Shown here: in pieces, positions 35,758-45,497 of the stretch
Numbering within the stretch: the first letter of the stretch is position 1
Layout: the number at the start of each line of letters is the position of its first letter
DNA from: Furfurilactobacillus milii
Lineage (GTDB): Bacteria > Bacillota > Bacilli > Lactobacillales > Lactobacillaceae
Direction of reading: 5' to 3'
Length of the DNA: 64,000 nucleotides
Assembly: GCF_021654115.1 (NCBI RefSeq)
Contig: NZ_JAIWJF010000004.1
Span: 185,282 to 249,281 of the forward strand
Made by a program: the position numbers and the translations under genes
The notes under the pieces: generated by a model
The model's database searches: none
Told to the model about the DNA's origin: nothing
The model's input: the letters and a program-made list of their open reading frames with translations, nothing else

Positions 35758-37476
35758 TTGAAAATTATCCGCGCCAACATAAAACCCTTTGCCTGGGGGA
35801 TCTTCTGGGCCATCTTTTCAGCGGCCGTAATGGCTGCCGCCAGTTTGTGGCAACCTAAATTGCTGCAAAACGTGATTAATGCCATCATCGCCAACAATAA
35901 TCATAAAATACTAACGATTGGGATCACATTAATTGTCATCGCGCTCGTTGGCTTGATTGCCGGTGTATTGAACACCATCTTCTCCGCTAAAGTTGCCATG
36001 GGAATGGCCGCATCGATTCGGGAAATGGCCTATCGCAAAATTCAGGCATTTTCTTTTAGTAACATCGAACGCTTTTCAGCCGGTAGTTTAGTTGTGCGGT
36101 TAACTAATGACATCAATCAGGTTCAGAACCTGATTATGACGGTCCTTCAAGCCCTGATTCGAGTTCCCATCATGTTTGTCGGTGCGCTGATTCTCGCGCT
36201 GAACACGCTGCCACAGCTTTGGTGGATTATTGTGATTCAAATCGTGCTTGTTATGCTTGTCGTTCTCAGTACGTTTGGTCGGATGGGACGCCGCTTTGGG
36301 TTAATGCAGACCCTAATTGACCGCGTTAACGAGCTGGCTAAGGAAAACTTAACCGGGGTCCGCGTGGTTAAGTCATTCAATCAAGAAAATAATGAACAAA
36401 AGCGATTCAATACTGTCTCTGACAAACTGAATGACCAAAATATTGGCGTCGGTATTCTCTTTTCATTAATGATTCCCGCCTTTATGTTGATTGGGAACAT
36501 GGCAGTGGTTGCCGCCATCTACTTCACTGGCGACATTGCCCAAACGCATCCAGGTGCTGTTGCCGCCATTGCGTCATTTATTAATTATCTGATGCAAATT
36601 ATGTTTGCCATTATTAATGGTGGTATGATGCTCACCTTTTCTGCTCGTGCAATGGTGTCCTTAAACCGGTTAAACGAAATCATGAACACTGAGCCAGACA
36701 TCGTTTACAAGAAGGATGTGCCGGAGCAAGACTTAACCGGATCTGTTAAATTCGACCACGTCTCCTTTACTTATGATGGTGATGATCAACCAACCCTGTC
36801 AGATATTTCGTTTGACGTTAAACCCGGCGAAATGATTGGCATCGTTGGTGCTACTGGGGCTGGCAAATCCACTCTAGCTCAGCTCATTCCCCGTTTGTTT
36901 GATCCGCAAAGCGGTACGGTTAGTGTTGGTGGCGTTAACTTGAAAGACGTCAATGAACGTTCACTACGTAAAACAGTCGCCTTTGTACTGCAACGAGCCA
37001 TCCTGTTTTCCGGTACCGTGGCGCATAACCTTCAGCAAGGTCTTAAAAACGCGTCAATTGCTGATATGGATCGGGCCAGCAAGATTTCGCAAGCCGCTGA
37101 GTTCATTGACCGTTTGCCAAATCGCTATGATGCTAATATCGAGGAACGTTCCAGCAACTTTTCTGGTGGGCAAAAGCAACGATTATCCATTACGCGAGGC
37201 GTGATTGGCCGGCCAAAAATTTTGATTCTGGATGACTCCACTTCTGCGCTAGATGCCGAGTCAGAAAAGCTAGTTCAGGAAGCTTTGAATCATGAACTAA
37301 AAGGCACAACTACGTTTGTCATTGCAGAAAAAATTTCATCCGTAATCAACGCTAATCGCATTTTGGTCCTCGATAATGGAAAACTCGTTGGCGAAGGTAC
37401 CCATCAAGAATTAGTCGCCAATAACCACTTCTATCAAGAAATTTATGAGACTCAAAAGGGAAAGGGGGAGGCCTAA
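35758..37476 (+). CDS. ABC exporter half-transporter with degenerate ATPase site (LmrC-like)
   Basis: Six membrane helices (residues 1-320) are fused to an ATPase domain (335-572). Walker [13 protein letters not shown] and signature [11 protein letters not shown] are normal. The Walker B reads [12 protein letters not shown] with Asp where the catalytic Glu normally stands, and the H-loop reads [10 protein letters not shown] with Glu in place of His. Such subunits contribute the non-hydrolysing site of heterodimers like LmrCD or BmrCD. The start is TTG 35758 behind AAGAAGG, 10 nt upstream. The stop shares one base with the next ATG, giving a tight pair. Confidence 0.9.
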   Translation: MKIIRANIKPFAWGIFWAIFSAAVMAAASLWQPKLLQNVINAIIANNNHKILTIGITLIVIALVGLIAGVLNTIFSAKVAMGMAASIREMAYRKIQAFSFSNIERFSAGSLVVRLTNDINQVQNLIMTVLQALIRVPIMFVGALILALNTLPQLWWIIVIQIVLVMLVVLSTFGRMGRRFGLMQTLIDRVNELAKENLTGVRVVKSFNQENNEQKRFNTVSDKLNDQNIGVGILFSLMIPAFMLIGNMAVVAAIYFTGDIAQTHPGAVAAIASFINYLMQIMFAIINGGMMLTFSARAMVSLNRLNEIMNTEPDIVYKKDVPEQDLTGSVKFDHVSFTYDGDDQPTLSDISFDVKPGEMIGIVGATGAGKSTLAQLIPRLFDPQSGTVSVGGVNLKDVNERSLRKTVAFVLQRAILFSGTVAHNLQQGLKNASIADMDRASKISQAAEFIDRLPNRYDANIEERSSNFSGGQKQRLSITRGVIGRPKILILDDSTSALDAESEKLVQEALNHELKGTTTFVIAEKISSVINANRILVLDNGKLVGEGTHQELVANNHFYQEIYETQKGKGEA

Positions 37477-39245
37477 TGTCAGACGTTGGTCGCTCCATGC
37501 GTTTCTTCTATCATTATCTGAAACGTTATAAGATTAGTTTTACGATTGTTATTATTGCTATCATCGTTTCTACCTACTTTCAGGTCAAGGCCCCCATTTA
37601 CCTGGGAAAGGCAGTCACCTCGCTGGCTAAATATGTATTCGGTCTAATGCATGGCGTCAGCAATAAAGGTGATTTTGTTCATTTTGTTTGGCTGCTTGGC
37701 CTGTTCTATTTCATTGGTGTTTTGGGAACCTTTGTCATGAACATCGCAATCACCTACATTACGGGCTACTCAACGAACCGCATGCGCCGTGGTTTGTTTG
37801 GCAAACTACAACGGATGACGATCCGATTCTTCGATTCCCATCAAGACGGTGACATTCTCAGTCGTTTTACCAGTGATTTGGATAATATCTCCAATGCACT
37901 TAATGAGGCGTTAGGTGAAATCATGGCCAACATCGCGTTAATGATTGGTATTTTGATTATTATGTTCCAACAGAACGTGCAAATGGCCTGGGTTACCATC
38001 GCCTCAGCTCCCATTGCCATCATCCTGGCTACCTTTTTAATCAACCGTACCCGCAAGTATACCGATATTCAGCAAGATGAAGTCGGCAAACTGAACGGGT
38101 ATATCAATGAACAGATTGCCGGTCAAAAGGTCAACATTACCAACGGTCTGCAACAGGATTCCATCGACGGTTTTCTGCCTCACAACGAAAACGTTCGTAA
38201 GGCCACAACACGGGCGCAAACGTACTCAGGAATGCTCTTCCCATTGATGCAAGGCATGTCATTAGTCAACACGGCGATTGTTATCTTCGCTGGTAGTTGG
38301 ATAGCAATGAACTCAGGCATGAGCCGTGCTGCTGCCCTTGGTTTGGTCGTTGTCTTCGTCCAATATTCGCAACAGTTCTATCAACCTATCACCCAAATTT
38401 CAACACTATACAGCATGTTCCAATTAGCTGTTACCGGTGCCCGACGGTTGAACCAGATGTTTGATGAACCGGAAGAAATCAGACCAGAAAAAGGCGCCAT
38501 TATTCCTGCCGGCTCCACCAGTGCTGCACTAAATGATGTCCACTTCAGTTACGATAAAGGCCGTGAAATTCTACACGGCGTTTCCATTGACGTTGAACCA
38601 GGTAAAATGGTTGCACTAGTTGGCCCCACTGGTTCAGGGAAAACAACGGTTATGAACCTGCTGAATCGGTTCTATGACGTCGATTCAGGGACCGTTTCCA
38701 TTGATAATAAGGATGTGCGTCAGGTTGACATGACAAACCTGCGTGATCACGTCGGAATCGTCTTACAGGATAGTGTCCTCTTCTCTGGCACCATTGCCTT
38801 CAATATCAAATATGGAAAGCCTGATGCCACCGATGAAGAAATGATTGCGGCGGCTAAGCAAGCCAACATTCACGACTTCATTATGTCGCTAGACGATGGC
38901 TACGATACCAAGGTCACGGACGAAAATTCCGTTTTCTCGACTGGGCAAAAACAATTGCTCAGTATCGCTCGGACCATCCTCACTAACCCATCATTATTGA
39001 TTCTTGACGAAGCGACTTCAAACGTTGATACCGTCACTGAAGCGCGCATCCAAAAAGCAATGGATGCCGTGGTTCAAGGCCGCACCAGCTTTGTTATCGC
39101 TCACCGATTAAAGACCATACTTAACGCCGATAAAATTGTGGTGCTGAAAGATGGCAATGTGATTGAGCAAGGAACGCATCAGCAATTGCTCAATGAACAC
39201 GGATTCTATTCGGAGTTGTATCATAATCAGTTTGTGTTTGAATAA
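37476..39245 (+). CDS. ABC exporter half-transporter with canonical catalytic residues (LmrD-like)
   Basis: The 589-aa partner has six helices (1-340) and an ATPase domain with [11 protein letters not shown], a changed signature [11 protein letters not shown], a normal [12 protein letters not shown] with catalytic Glu and [10 protein letters not shown] with the H-loop His. Combined with the first subunit this leaves one consensus and one degenerate site, the pattern of heterodimeric multidrug or lipid exporters. ATG 37476 overlaps the preceding stop by one base behind AAGGGGGAGG. Confidence 0.92.
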   Translation: MSDVGRSMRFFYHYLKRYKISFTIVIIAIIVSTYFQVKAPIYLGKAVTSLAKYVFGLMHGVSNKGDFVHFVWLLGLFYFIGVLGTFVMNIAITYITGYSTNRMRRGLFGKLQRMTIRFFDSHQDGDILSRFTSDLDNISNALNEALGEIMANIALMIGILIIMFQQNVQMAWVTIASAPIAIILATFLINRTRKYTDIQQDEVGKLNGYINEQIAGQKVNITNGLQQDSIDGFLPHNENVRKATTRAQTYSGMLFPLMQGMSLVNTAIVIFAGSWIAMNSGMSRAAALGLVVVFVQYSQQFYQPITQISTLYSMFQLAVTGARRLNQMFDEPEEIRPEKGAIIPAGSTSAALNDVHFSYDKGREILHGVSIDVEPGKMVALVGPTGSGKTTVMNLLNRFYDVDSGTVSIDNKDVRQVDMTNLRDHVGIVLQDSVLFSGTIAFNIKYGKPDATDEEMIAAAKQANIHDFIMSLDDGYDTKVTDENSVFSTGQKQLLSIARTILTNPSLLILDEATSNVDTVTEARIQKAMDAVVQGRTSFVIAHRLKTILNADKIVVLKDGNVIEQGTHQQLLNEHGFYSELYHNQFVFE

Positions 39246-39255
39246 GGATATAGAC

Positions 39256-39307
39256 AAAAACCGATTCATATCACACTTTTCATAAGTGTTGATATGAATC
39301 GGTTTTT
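39256..39307 (+). terminator. Terminator of the ABC exporter operon
   Basis: AAAAACCGATTCATATCACACTT pairs over more than 20 bp with the stretch 39284-39307, ending in TTTTT. Confidence 0.9.
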
Positions 39308-39335
39308 AAAGTTTATCAAAAGCCTTTGCAAATTT

Positions 39336-39507
39336 CTAACTGGGTGAAAATATTTTATTAAATGCTATTAAGATAAGGGCTACGATTGCAATAAGACCTA
39401 TTACTAAAATCCAGCCACAGCCATCTTCTTCTAGCCAGCCAATTATGGGTCAACCCACCCATAACTAAAACAGCAGAAATAATTATTATGACTATTATGT
39501 CTAACAT
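39336..39507 (-). pseudogene. Small two-helix membrane protein with a frameshift
   Basis: From ATG 39507 (CGAGG upstream) one frame gives MLDIIVIIIISAVLVMGG, a membrane helix. A second frame starting near 39440 gives GWLEEDGCGWILVIGLIA and a further hydrophobic run ending FNKIFSPS at 39336. Each helix is plausible, but the total of 172 nt is not divisible by three, so a one-base indel near 39430-39450 probably split a protein of about 57 aa. It lies at the 3' end of the membrane/lipoprotein operon. The call rests only on the pattern of hydrophobic segments. Confidence 0.4.
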
Positions 39508-39608
39508 TAATTGAGAACCTCGAGATGTTATTTTACGTCTGATCCAAAAATCATTTTATTAGTATTTTTTAATGAATCTCTTTGATGTTTTTTGTCCACT
39601 TGCTTAAA

Positions 39609-40913
39609 TTAGTTATCACTATCATCATTTTCATCACTGTTAGAATCGACGTCATTTTGATTGCTATCTTGATCATCCGATTCGCTGGAACCATCATTGG
39701 TATCATTATCGTCATTGCTACTATCTGAATTACTGTCCTCATCGGCATTCGAATCTTCGGAACCCAAACCAGCAGGAGCATCACCTTCTTGAATCTGAAT
39801 ACCGTTCAATGCGGACTTACCCCCAGCTGCGTTGACAAAGTTTACAACATCTGGCAAATACACTCTTTGCGTTGGTGAAGGCTTACCGGAATCACTTTGG
39901 TATGGTTCAGAATCATACATAATCATGTATTCATTTTCTTGATCTTTCATCGGTAAAGAGGCATCAGCTGCATTCGTTCTCACTGTTGGAAACATATTCT
40001 CAGAAGGTTGCGCTTTTGTTGTATACATAGTTGCTGAACCGGTGGCTGGTCCTGCAAAAAAGCTAATTAATGATCCTGTTGAACCTTTAAGTGCTGCCCA
40101 TCCTGGATCTGCATTGGGCTTGTTGATACCATAATAAACAAGCGCTTTATCTAGCAATTCCGATTGCTCTTGCATTACTGAATAGTCCGTTGAATCACCT
40201 GCTGCTGGGTATAAATCATCTAAAGTTAAAAGATTAGAGCTGTTTTTTGAAGCGTCATTTGGTTTATTCTCTTGCTTTTTGGTAGAATCTGGCACGCTAG
40301 CCTTTGAGCCGATACTAATTTTCCCGACAGTACTCGTCATTTCATCTCTTGTGAGTGTCTTATTCAGATAACTTATCACGTTTGACAATGGTGCCTTTAG
40401 CAACACTTTATCTTGTGCATCATAATAAGCAACCTGATCATGATTACTGCCCAATAAGCTGTAATAACTGAATTCTGATAGCTTATCAGAATTCGTATAA
40501 TACTTTGCCGTTGTCGAATTTACGCTTTCTACCGCGAGGCTAAATCCCTTTTCGAAATTGTCTTTATCTGTCGATGGCAACTGACCTTTACGACTATTTT
40601 GAACATGCGTATCTCCGTACAACGTGATAGCAGTCGCAGACATTTTGGGATGCTGTTTCAAGTCATCAACCGTGAAATTGCTCTTGTTCTTAACCGGCGT
40701 TTTTGTAACCTTTTCTGTTCTTTTTGATTCTTTAACGTCATTTTTTTTATTACTCGAAGAACTGGAAGATGCACAACCAGTAAGGGCCAATGTAAACACC
40801 ATTACGGCTCCTAAAATACAAATCCTATTAATTTTAACTGTTCGATTAATTCTCAAAGCTGCAATTATGTTAAATGCTTTATTTAATTTTAAATGATTTC
40901 TTTTATTTGTCAT
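39609..40913 (-). CDS. Lipoprotein with acidic Asp/Ser/Asn tail, unknown family
   Basis: A long positively charged start leads to a hydrophobic segment and a lipobox LTGC (about residues 44-47), so the protein is anchored outside. Residues 75-385 are an extracellular region that resembles the neighbouring membrane protein in order and motifs: a YYG...PxAxxxW segment near 255, and VNFVNAAGGKSALNGIQIQ near 360. The last 50 residues are nearly all Asp, Ser, Asn and Glu, a flexible acidic tail. It is the fourth gene of the operon, 60 nt behind the preceding gene with a weak AAGAAG site. No known domain is recognised. Confidence 0.75.
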   Translation of the reverse strand: MTNKRNHLKLNKAFNIIAALRINRTVKINRICILGAVMVFTLALTGCASSSSSSNKKNDVKESKRTEKVTKTPVKNKSNFTVDDLKQHPKMSATAITLYGDTHVQNSRKGQLPSTDKDNFEKGFSLAVESVNSTTAKYYTNSDKLSEFSYYSLLGSNHDQVAYYDAQDKVLLKAPLSNVISYLNKTLTRDEMTSTVGKISIGSKASVPDSTKKQENKPNDASKNSSNLLTLDDLYPAAGDSTDYSVMQEQSELLDKALVYYGINKPNADPGWAALKGSTGSLISFFAGPATGSATMYTTKAQPSENMFPTVRTNAADASLPMKDQENEYMIMYDSEPYQSDSGKPSPTQRVYLPDVVNFVNAAGGKSALNGIQIQEGDAPAGLGSEDSNADEDSNSDSSNDDNDTNDGSSESDDQDSNQNDVDSNSDENDDSDN

Positions 40914-40973
40914 TATTCTTCTTCATCTTGATTTTAAATTGTGAGTTCAGAAACTTATAGTCAAAACGAACGT

Positions 40974-42263
40974 TTAACTGTCCGTGTCATCGTTCGTATC
41001 CACACTATTTTGATCGGAATCATTCGAGTCACTGTCATCGTCGTTATTCTCATTCGAGGTCGAATCACTATCGCTACTACTATCACTGTCTGAACTCGAA
41101 TCACTGCTACCAGAATCATAATCAGACTGCATTTCTGGAGGAACTGGTACGTTAGCAGGGTCTTTGTCCTTAGACACAGTCGTCATTTGATAATCAACAT
41201 TCTCTAAAGCCTTCCGACCACCAGCGTTATTAACAAAATTCATGATGTCGTCGTAAGATACAAAGTGCGAATTGTGACCGGCCTCGGAGTACTCAATACC
41301 ATCCTTATTCGTCGAAGAATCGTGTGTGACGTAAAATTCCGGCCATGCAATATAGAGTCCGCCCATTTGACTTTGAGTAAGGAAAAAGCGCGGTGAACCA
41401 TAACCTTCTATTTGGCTCAAAGTATTGGGCACCTCATTGTCTCCAGACCCAAAACCTTTCCACATTCTAGTCGCGTCAGGATTTTGACTACCATAATAAA
41501 TAATGGCTTTTAAAGCATCTGAGTTTGTAGCGATATTTGATTCAAAATCATTGCTGGTTAAAAGATTTGGATCAGCGTTACTTTTCTTTTTCGCGTTCTT
41601 TGGTGTTCCAACAACATTTTTTGGTGAGGATTTATAACCCTCCTTACCATTAACATGAATGTTCTTTGATAGTGATTTAACTTTTCGTACTAAATCATGA
41701 CTGTTCATATAATGCACAATTTCACTTAATTGAGTTCCAGAGAATTCTGACCCTTTTTTACCTCTGAAAATGACTCTACCTTGATTTGAACCTGTCAAAA
41801 CAAATCCAACACTCTCGTTGGTATCGCCGTCATCAAATTCATAGATACCTTCATCGAAATCGGTTTTCTTCCAGTTTGACACGCTAGAAAATTGATTTTC
41901 AACTTCGCCCCACTCCGATACTTTGAGTGCCCGCGCAGCATATTCAGTGACCGCTGCCACCATCAGACTATTGCTCTTCTTTAATTTTCCAACGGTCAAC
42001 GTTCTACGATTTTCTCGGGCACGTTTAACGTCCTCTTGATGTTTCACAAAAAGAAAGGCTGAACCTAAGACAGCAATCAAAATGACTAGAACTAATAAGA
42101 ATTTATAAAACGGACGCTTTCTAGACTTTTTAGATTGATTGGAACCATCTCTCGAATCTTCAAAACGAAAATCATTACTCTGTGCTTCTGTATATTCATC
42201 AAATGTTGGTTGGCGATGGTTGTGCTCTTCAAACCATTTCTTCCATTGCTCGGATTTTGACAT
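40974..42263 (-). CDS. Single-pass membrane protein with short N-terminal module and acidic Ser-Asp tail
   Basis: Layout of the 429 aa: a cytosolic start with WFEEHNHRQPTFDEYTEAQ (residues 10-28), a basic stretch, one membrane helix (about 52-72), an extracellular domain (90-375) and a tail of Ser-Asp/Asn repeats (380-429). The extracellular part shares IIYYGSQNPDATRMW and MNFVNNAGGRKALENVDYQ with the lipoprotein downstream, so the two are paralogues. The start motif matches the INGR-type module at the N-termini of the two upstream genes. It begins 6 nt after the preceding stop. Function unknown; the shape is that of a surface sensor or wall-spanning receptor. Confidence 0.75.
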   Translation of the reverse strand: MSKSEQWKKWFEEHNHRQPTFDEYTEAQSNDFRFEDSRDGSNQSKKSRKRPFYKFLLVLVILIAVLGSAFLFVKHQEDVKRARENRRTLTVGKLKKSNSLMVAAVTEYAARALKVSEWGEVENQFSSVSNWKKTDFDEGIYEFDDGDTNESVGFVLTGSNQGRVIFRGKKGSEFSGTQLSEIVHYMNSHDLVRKVKSLSKNIHVNGKEGYKSSPKNVVGTPKNAKKKSNADPNLLTSNDFESNIATNSDALKAIIYYGSQNPDATRMWKGFGSGDNEVPNTLSQIEGYGSPRFFLTQSQMGGLYIAWPEFYVTHDSSTNKDGIEYSEAGHNSHFVSYDDIMNFVNNAGGRKALENVDYQMTTVSKDKDPANVPVPPEMQSDYDSGSSDSSSDSDSSSDSDSTSNENNDDDSDSNDSDQNSVDTNDDTDS

Positions 42264-42269
42264 TTTGTC

Positions 42270-43469
42270 CTACTTTCTAAGTGACTTAGTAATTAGCCCA
42301 ATGCTGGTTAATACCATGACAACGACAGCCCCAATTAATATCCAGAAACCCGGTCCAAAGTAGTTTGAGGCTTGCTCTGTGATTTTCTGTGCAACTTCAC
42401 TTTCCGAAATTGCATTCGTAATTTTCACGGCAACTGTCCCTAAAAATGCTGCCTCCACAAAGGCTGATAATGCAGCAATCACCTTGGCAACTCGACTTGG
42501 CAAAATAGCAAAAAGAATGAAAACAATCGGACAAATTGTGAGTATTGCAATGGACACTGTAAAATCGCTCGTATCTATGTAACTGCCTAAACCGAACTTA
42601 TTGACGAAGTCTCCAGGCGCATTTAAGACGTCAGATAGTGTCGTCGCGTAGTTCCCCAAAATTGGAATATTAACTTGAATGAAGTTAAACGCATAAACAC
42701 TGGCCAATGCTAGGCCACCAGCAATAATCGCAAACATTTCTGCAGCACCGAAGCCGACTTTTTGTCGAGGTTGTGGTGTCGTTTCTTTAATTTCCGAATT
42801 TTCCAATGTATCCTGCACCTCAGTTTCTTGATGGGGAGCTGCTGCTTCTCTTTCAGGTGCCTGTGCCTCCTCTCTACGTGGTATATCTGGCTGTCGAGGC
42901 ATACGCTCGGCCATTTCGTTGGCTACATTCTTAAACATTGATCGAACGCGTGCTCTGTCAAGCTGCATTTCAGTGAGTCGTTTTTCAAGTTTGGCATCCC
43001 ACTCGAAGCGTTCACGCCTACTCAACAATGGATAAAGATACGTAAAACCCAAAATGACTAATAATGCCCAAAAGCGGAACATTGGCAGTGCTTCTAACAA
43101 CGATGTTGGTAAAATAATGAAAAATAGTGCAAGGATTGCAAACGTAATACCGCTATTCTTAATAAACTTCAAAATCAGTATCCAATGTTCGCGCGTCGGC
43201 GTTAAGCGATTCAGTAGGTCAACATGTTCAGTGTCTTTTTCATACTTATCAAGTTTTTTCTGTAAACGTTCAATTTCAGCTTGATTTTCCTGATTATCGA
43301 ATTCTTCAACATCAGATTTACCTTCTGAATTCTCTATTGACGCATCAGAATTCTCTTTTTGATTCATTGCAGCAGATTTCTTCAAAAACTCAAGTTCATC
43401 ATCGTCTGGCTTCCGACCATTAATCAATTCAAAATAATCACTTAGCTCCTGAGTATTATCTTTGTTCAT
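42270..43469 (-). CDS. Multi-pass membrane protein with N-terminal INGR-type module and coiled coil
   Basis: The 399-aa protein opens with YFELINGRKPDDDELEFLKK (residues 12-31), continues with an acidic linker and a short coiled coil (IERLQKKLDKYEKD, about 65-80), two membrane helices near 105-150, a charged segment rich in Glu, Pro and Arg (170-235), and at least four further helices to the end. It starts 12 nt after the upstream stop and ends 6 nt before the next gene. No transporter motif or enzymatic signature is visible. I do not recognise the family; a scaffold or channel-like role would be a guess. Confidence 0.75.
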   Translation of the reverse strand: MNKDNTQELSDYFELINGRKPDDDELEFLKKSAAMNQKENSDASIENSEGKSDVEEFDNQENQAEIERLQKKLDKYEKDTEHVDLLNRLTPTREHWILILKFIKNSGITFAILALFFIILPTSLLEALPMFRFWALLVILGFTYLYPLLSRRERFEWDAKLEKRLTEMQLDRARVRSMFKNVANEMAERMPRQPDIPRREEAQAPEREAAAPHQETEVQDTLENSEIKETTPQPRQKVGFGAAEMFAIIAGGLALASVYAFNFIQVNIPILGNYATTLSDVLNAPGDFVNKFGLGSYIDTSDFTVSIAILTICPIVFILFAILPSRVAKVIAALSAFVEAAFLGTVAVKITNAISESEVAQKITEQASNYFGPGFWILIGAVVVMVLTSIGLITKSLRK

Positions 43470-43481
43470 AGTGCCCTCCCA

Positions 43482-44819
43482 CTAATTCAAAAAACCGTCT
43501 GTCTCTAGTTCATTTGTTGTTATTTGCCCTGTGTAGTTTTTGCTGTTGATTATTTTTAGAGCAGTGTTTAGATCAAAGAAATTACTTAATGGTTGCTCGT
43601 CACCGGTAGTTCCAAATTTGTCTAACTTTTTCGAAAAAAGATTGACTTCAAAAACAAAGCTACTTAAATTTGAAACTCGATTATTAATTGCTTTTAACCC
43701 CGATTTACTGAGAGTTCCGTTAAAATTATTTTCAAAAAAATACATTGATCCATCATCCAGAGAATACAAGTTAATTACTCCCCCATTACCAAACGAATTC
43801 TGTCTTTTATTAATTTTGTTCTCAAACCGAGAAGCCTCTTTATTCTCTTTCGAATCTGTATTAACTACTTGATTGTATTCTCCATCAAAAGATAGGCTTT
43901 CGTACCTTTTGTCCTCTTTGATTTCTTTATTAATCTCACTTATTTTTTCGGCTGCATCCTGATAGGCATTTTTAGTGTCAACGGTGCATGTCGTCCCTGC
44001 GATGAGCAATGAGATCAAGAGTAAATTAGCCATCACATACCAAAATGGATGAATGCGATTGAATTTCACAATCCTCATGAACACCGCAACTACTAATAAC
44101 ATTGTGAAATCAGTTAAAAATACCCTGTTAAAAATACGTCCGGAAAAATAGAGTTTCGTGGAATAAGAGAACGCACTGACAAGGTAAAATGCGTTCGCAA
44201 GAAGAAAAATAATCGAGCAGATCAATAATATGTCTCGGCATCTTTTGGTAAGTACATTATTGATTTTGAACCCGATAGATTGCCGGAAAAATGTAAGCCA
44301 TGCTCCAACATACATAAATGGAAAGATAAAAATCCATATTTCAGGTACTTGTATTAAAGTTATATCTCGTAGGTTGCCGCCATTCTCCAAAACAAGAATT
44401 AAAAAAATACAGTCAAGCCCCACAATCGCTATGTTTGCCAAGATTCCTAAAATGTTGCCTGAAATGTGTTGATGTAGTCGGTGGGAAATAACCAGTCCCC
44501 TGACATTTCCAATTATCATAGCTACCGACATTACACTGGTTATTCCAACATTGATGTTAACTAGAGATACTAGTATTTGATGTTTACCTATTCGCCCAAA
44601 CAAGACTTCAAACATAAATACAACGGAGATTGCCATAAGCGCCAACATAATAAACTCAGTTACCGCCACAATGCCGTTTATTTTATTTTCCTTGTATAAA
44701 TTAACGTTTACCTGTTTCTTCTCAGATAAATCCTGACTCAATAACTTATTTAACTCTCTCTCAGTTGGGTTTCTGCCATTAATAAGTCTAAAATACTCAA
44801 CTGCCTTCTTTTTATTCAT
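43482..44819 (-). CDS. Multi-pass membrane protein with N-terminal INGR-type module and extracellular C-domain
   Basis: The first 25 residues hold YFRLINGRNPTERELNKLL, close to the start of the next protein. About eight membrane helices follow between residues 48 and 290, and the remaining 150 residues form a polar domain, presumably outside, with a DGSMYFFENNFNGTLSKSG segment. A terminator of the HTH gene lies just upstream and TATAAA sits behind it, so this is probably the first gene of its own operon. Base composition is more AT-rich than that of the neighbouring housekeeping genes, a possible sign of transfer. Function unknown. Confidence 0.75.
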   Translation of the reverse strand: MNKKKAVEYFRLINGRNPTERELNKLLSQDLSEKKQVNVNLYKENKINGIVAVTEFIMLALMAISVVFMFEVLFGRIGKHQILVSLVNINVGITSVMSVAMIIGNVRGLVISHRLHQHISGNILGILANIAIVGLDCIFLILVLENGGNLRDITLIQVPEIWIFIFPFMYVGAWLTFFRQSIGFKINNVLTKRCRDILLICSIIFLLANAFYLVSAFSYSTKLYFSGRIFNRVFLTDFTMLLVVAVFMRIVKFNRIHPFWYVMANLLLISLLIAGTTCTVDTKNAYQDAAEKISEINKEIKEDKRYESLSFDGEYNQVVNTDSKENKEASRFENKINKRQNSFGNGGVINLYSLDDGSMYFFENNFNGTLSKSGLKAINNRVSNLSSFVFEVNLFSKKLDKFGTTGDEQPLSNFFDLNTALKIINSKNYTGQITTNELETDGFLN

Positions 44820-44854
44820 TTATTCGTTTACCCCGCGGAATTACTTTATAAAAT

Positions 44855-44875
44855 ATTAAAACCCGAAATCGGGTC
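44855..44875 (-). terminator. Terminator of the small HTH gene
   Basis: Minus-strand ACCCGA/TCGGGT (44874-44861) with a 2-nt loop, followed by TTTAATATTTT. The stem is short. Confidence 0.5.
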
Positions 44876-44876
44876 G

Positions 44877-45068
44877 TTAATGCAAAAATATATAAATCGG
44901 AATCCCCAACTTGTCATGAGCCAGCTGTGCTTCATCAACGTGTAGCGGTGTTCGACCATGGATTTTATTCGCAGCCGAACTGACTGAAACGCCAATGGCA
45001 TCAGCAAACTGTTCTCTCGTTATTTTGTGTGCATATAAGTACGTTCTTAAATCCATTTTGTCGCTCAC
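44877..45068 (-). CDS. Small helix-turn-helix protein (Cro-like)
   Basis: GTG 45068 has AAGGAG at 7 nt, giving 63 aa with DLRTYLYAHKITREQFADAIGVSVSSAANKIHGRTPL as XRE/Cro-type DNA-binding region. The longer frame up to 45140 lacks a ribosome site. It is divergent from another small HTH gene, and the two share a 140-bp intergenic stretch with a strong inverted repeat, like a two-repressor switch. The membrane operon lies directly downstream in the same direction. Confidence 0.7.
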   Translation of the reverse strand: MSDKMDLRTYLYAHKITREQFADAIGVSVSSAANKIHGRTPLHVDEAQLAHDKLGIPIYIFLH

Positions 45069-45161
45069 AGTTTTACTCCTTAGCTTTTGATGTTTGACCC
45101 GCATTCGAATCATAACTCGATATCGGAACAAGTGCAACAATAAATTGACGGAAAGCGCAAA

Positions 45162-45207
45162 AAAAGCCCTCTTTTTGCTTTAAAATTAAGAGCAAAAAGG
45201 AGCTTTT
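45162..45207. promoter_or_regulatory. Inverted repeat between divergent HTH genes, containing the downstream SD
   Basis: The arms 45162-45179 and 45191-45207 are near-perfect inverses (AAAAGC...TTTTTGCT and AGCAAAAA...GCTTTT). The right arm contains AAGGAG, the ribosome site of the gene starting at 45208. It can be an operator; as RNA it would hide that ribosome site. Confidence 0.55.
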
Positions 45208-45438
45208 ATGTTAAACGATATCCTGCATAACGCGCGTACTTCACAGCGTTTATCAATTGCTGAGCTAACTGACGCGCTGAATAAACGCTATACGATTACA
45301 TTTTCTAAAAGCGCCATTCAAAGATATGAAAAAGGCGCCGACATTCCGCCGAGTCGACTCTTCGTTTTAGCGGACTATTTTGGTTGGTCACTTGACTCGC
45401 TGGCTAAAGGGTATGTCGATAGTAGCCGCCGAAAGTAA
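45208..45438 (+). CDS. XRE-family helix-turn-helix regulator
   Basis: The 76-aa protein is an XRE domain: LSIAELTDALNKRY, then TFSKSAIQRYEKGADIPPSRLFVLADYFGWSLDSLAKG. AAAAAGGAG lies 7 nt before the ATG inside the right arm of an inverted repeat. Together with the divergent Cro-like gene it may control the neighbouring membrane operon or only itself. Confidence 0.85.
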   Translation: MLNDILHNARTSQRLSIAELTDALNKRYTITFSKSAIQRYEKGADIPPSRLFVLADYFGWSLDSLAKGYVDSSRRK

Positions 45439-45465
45439 ATAGTTTAAATATTAATGATGACAATT

Positions 45466-45494
45466 AACTTCCATTTGAGTTCGGAAGCTTTTTT
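45466..45494 (+). terminator. Terminator of the XRE gene
   Basis: AACTTCC (45466-45472) and GGAAG (45483-45487) form a short stem before CTTTTTT; it also faces the 3' end of the HerA-like gene. Confidence 0.55.
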
Positions 45495-45497
45495 ATT

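Noticed and set aside
45145..45150. TTGACG as -35 box for the XRE gene.
   Set aside because: No acceptable -10 box lies 16-18 bp downstream; the nearest TAAAAT is 30 bp away.
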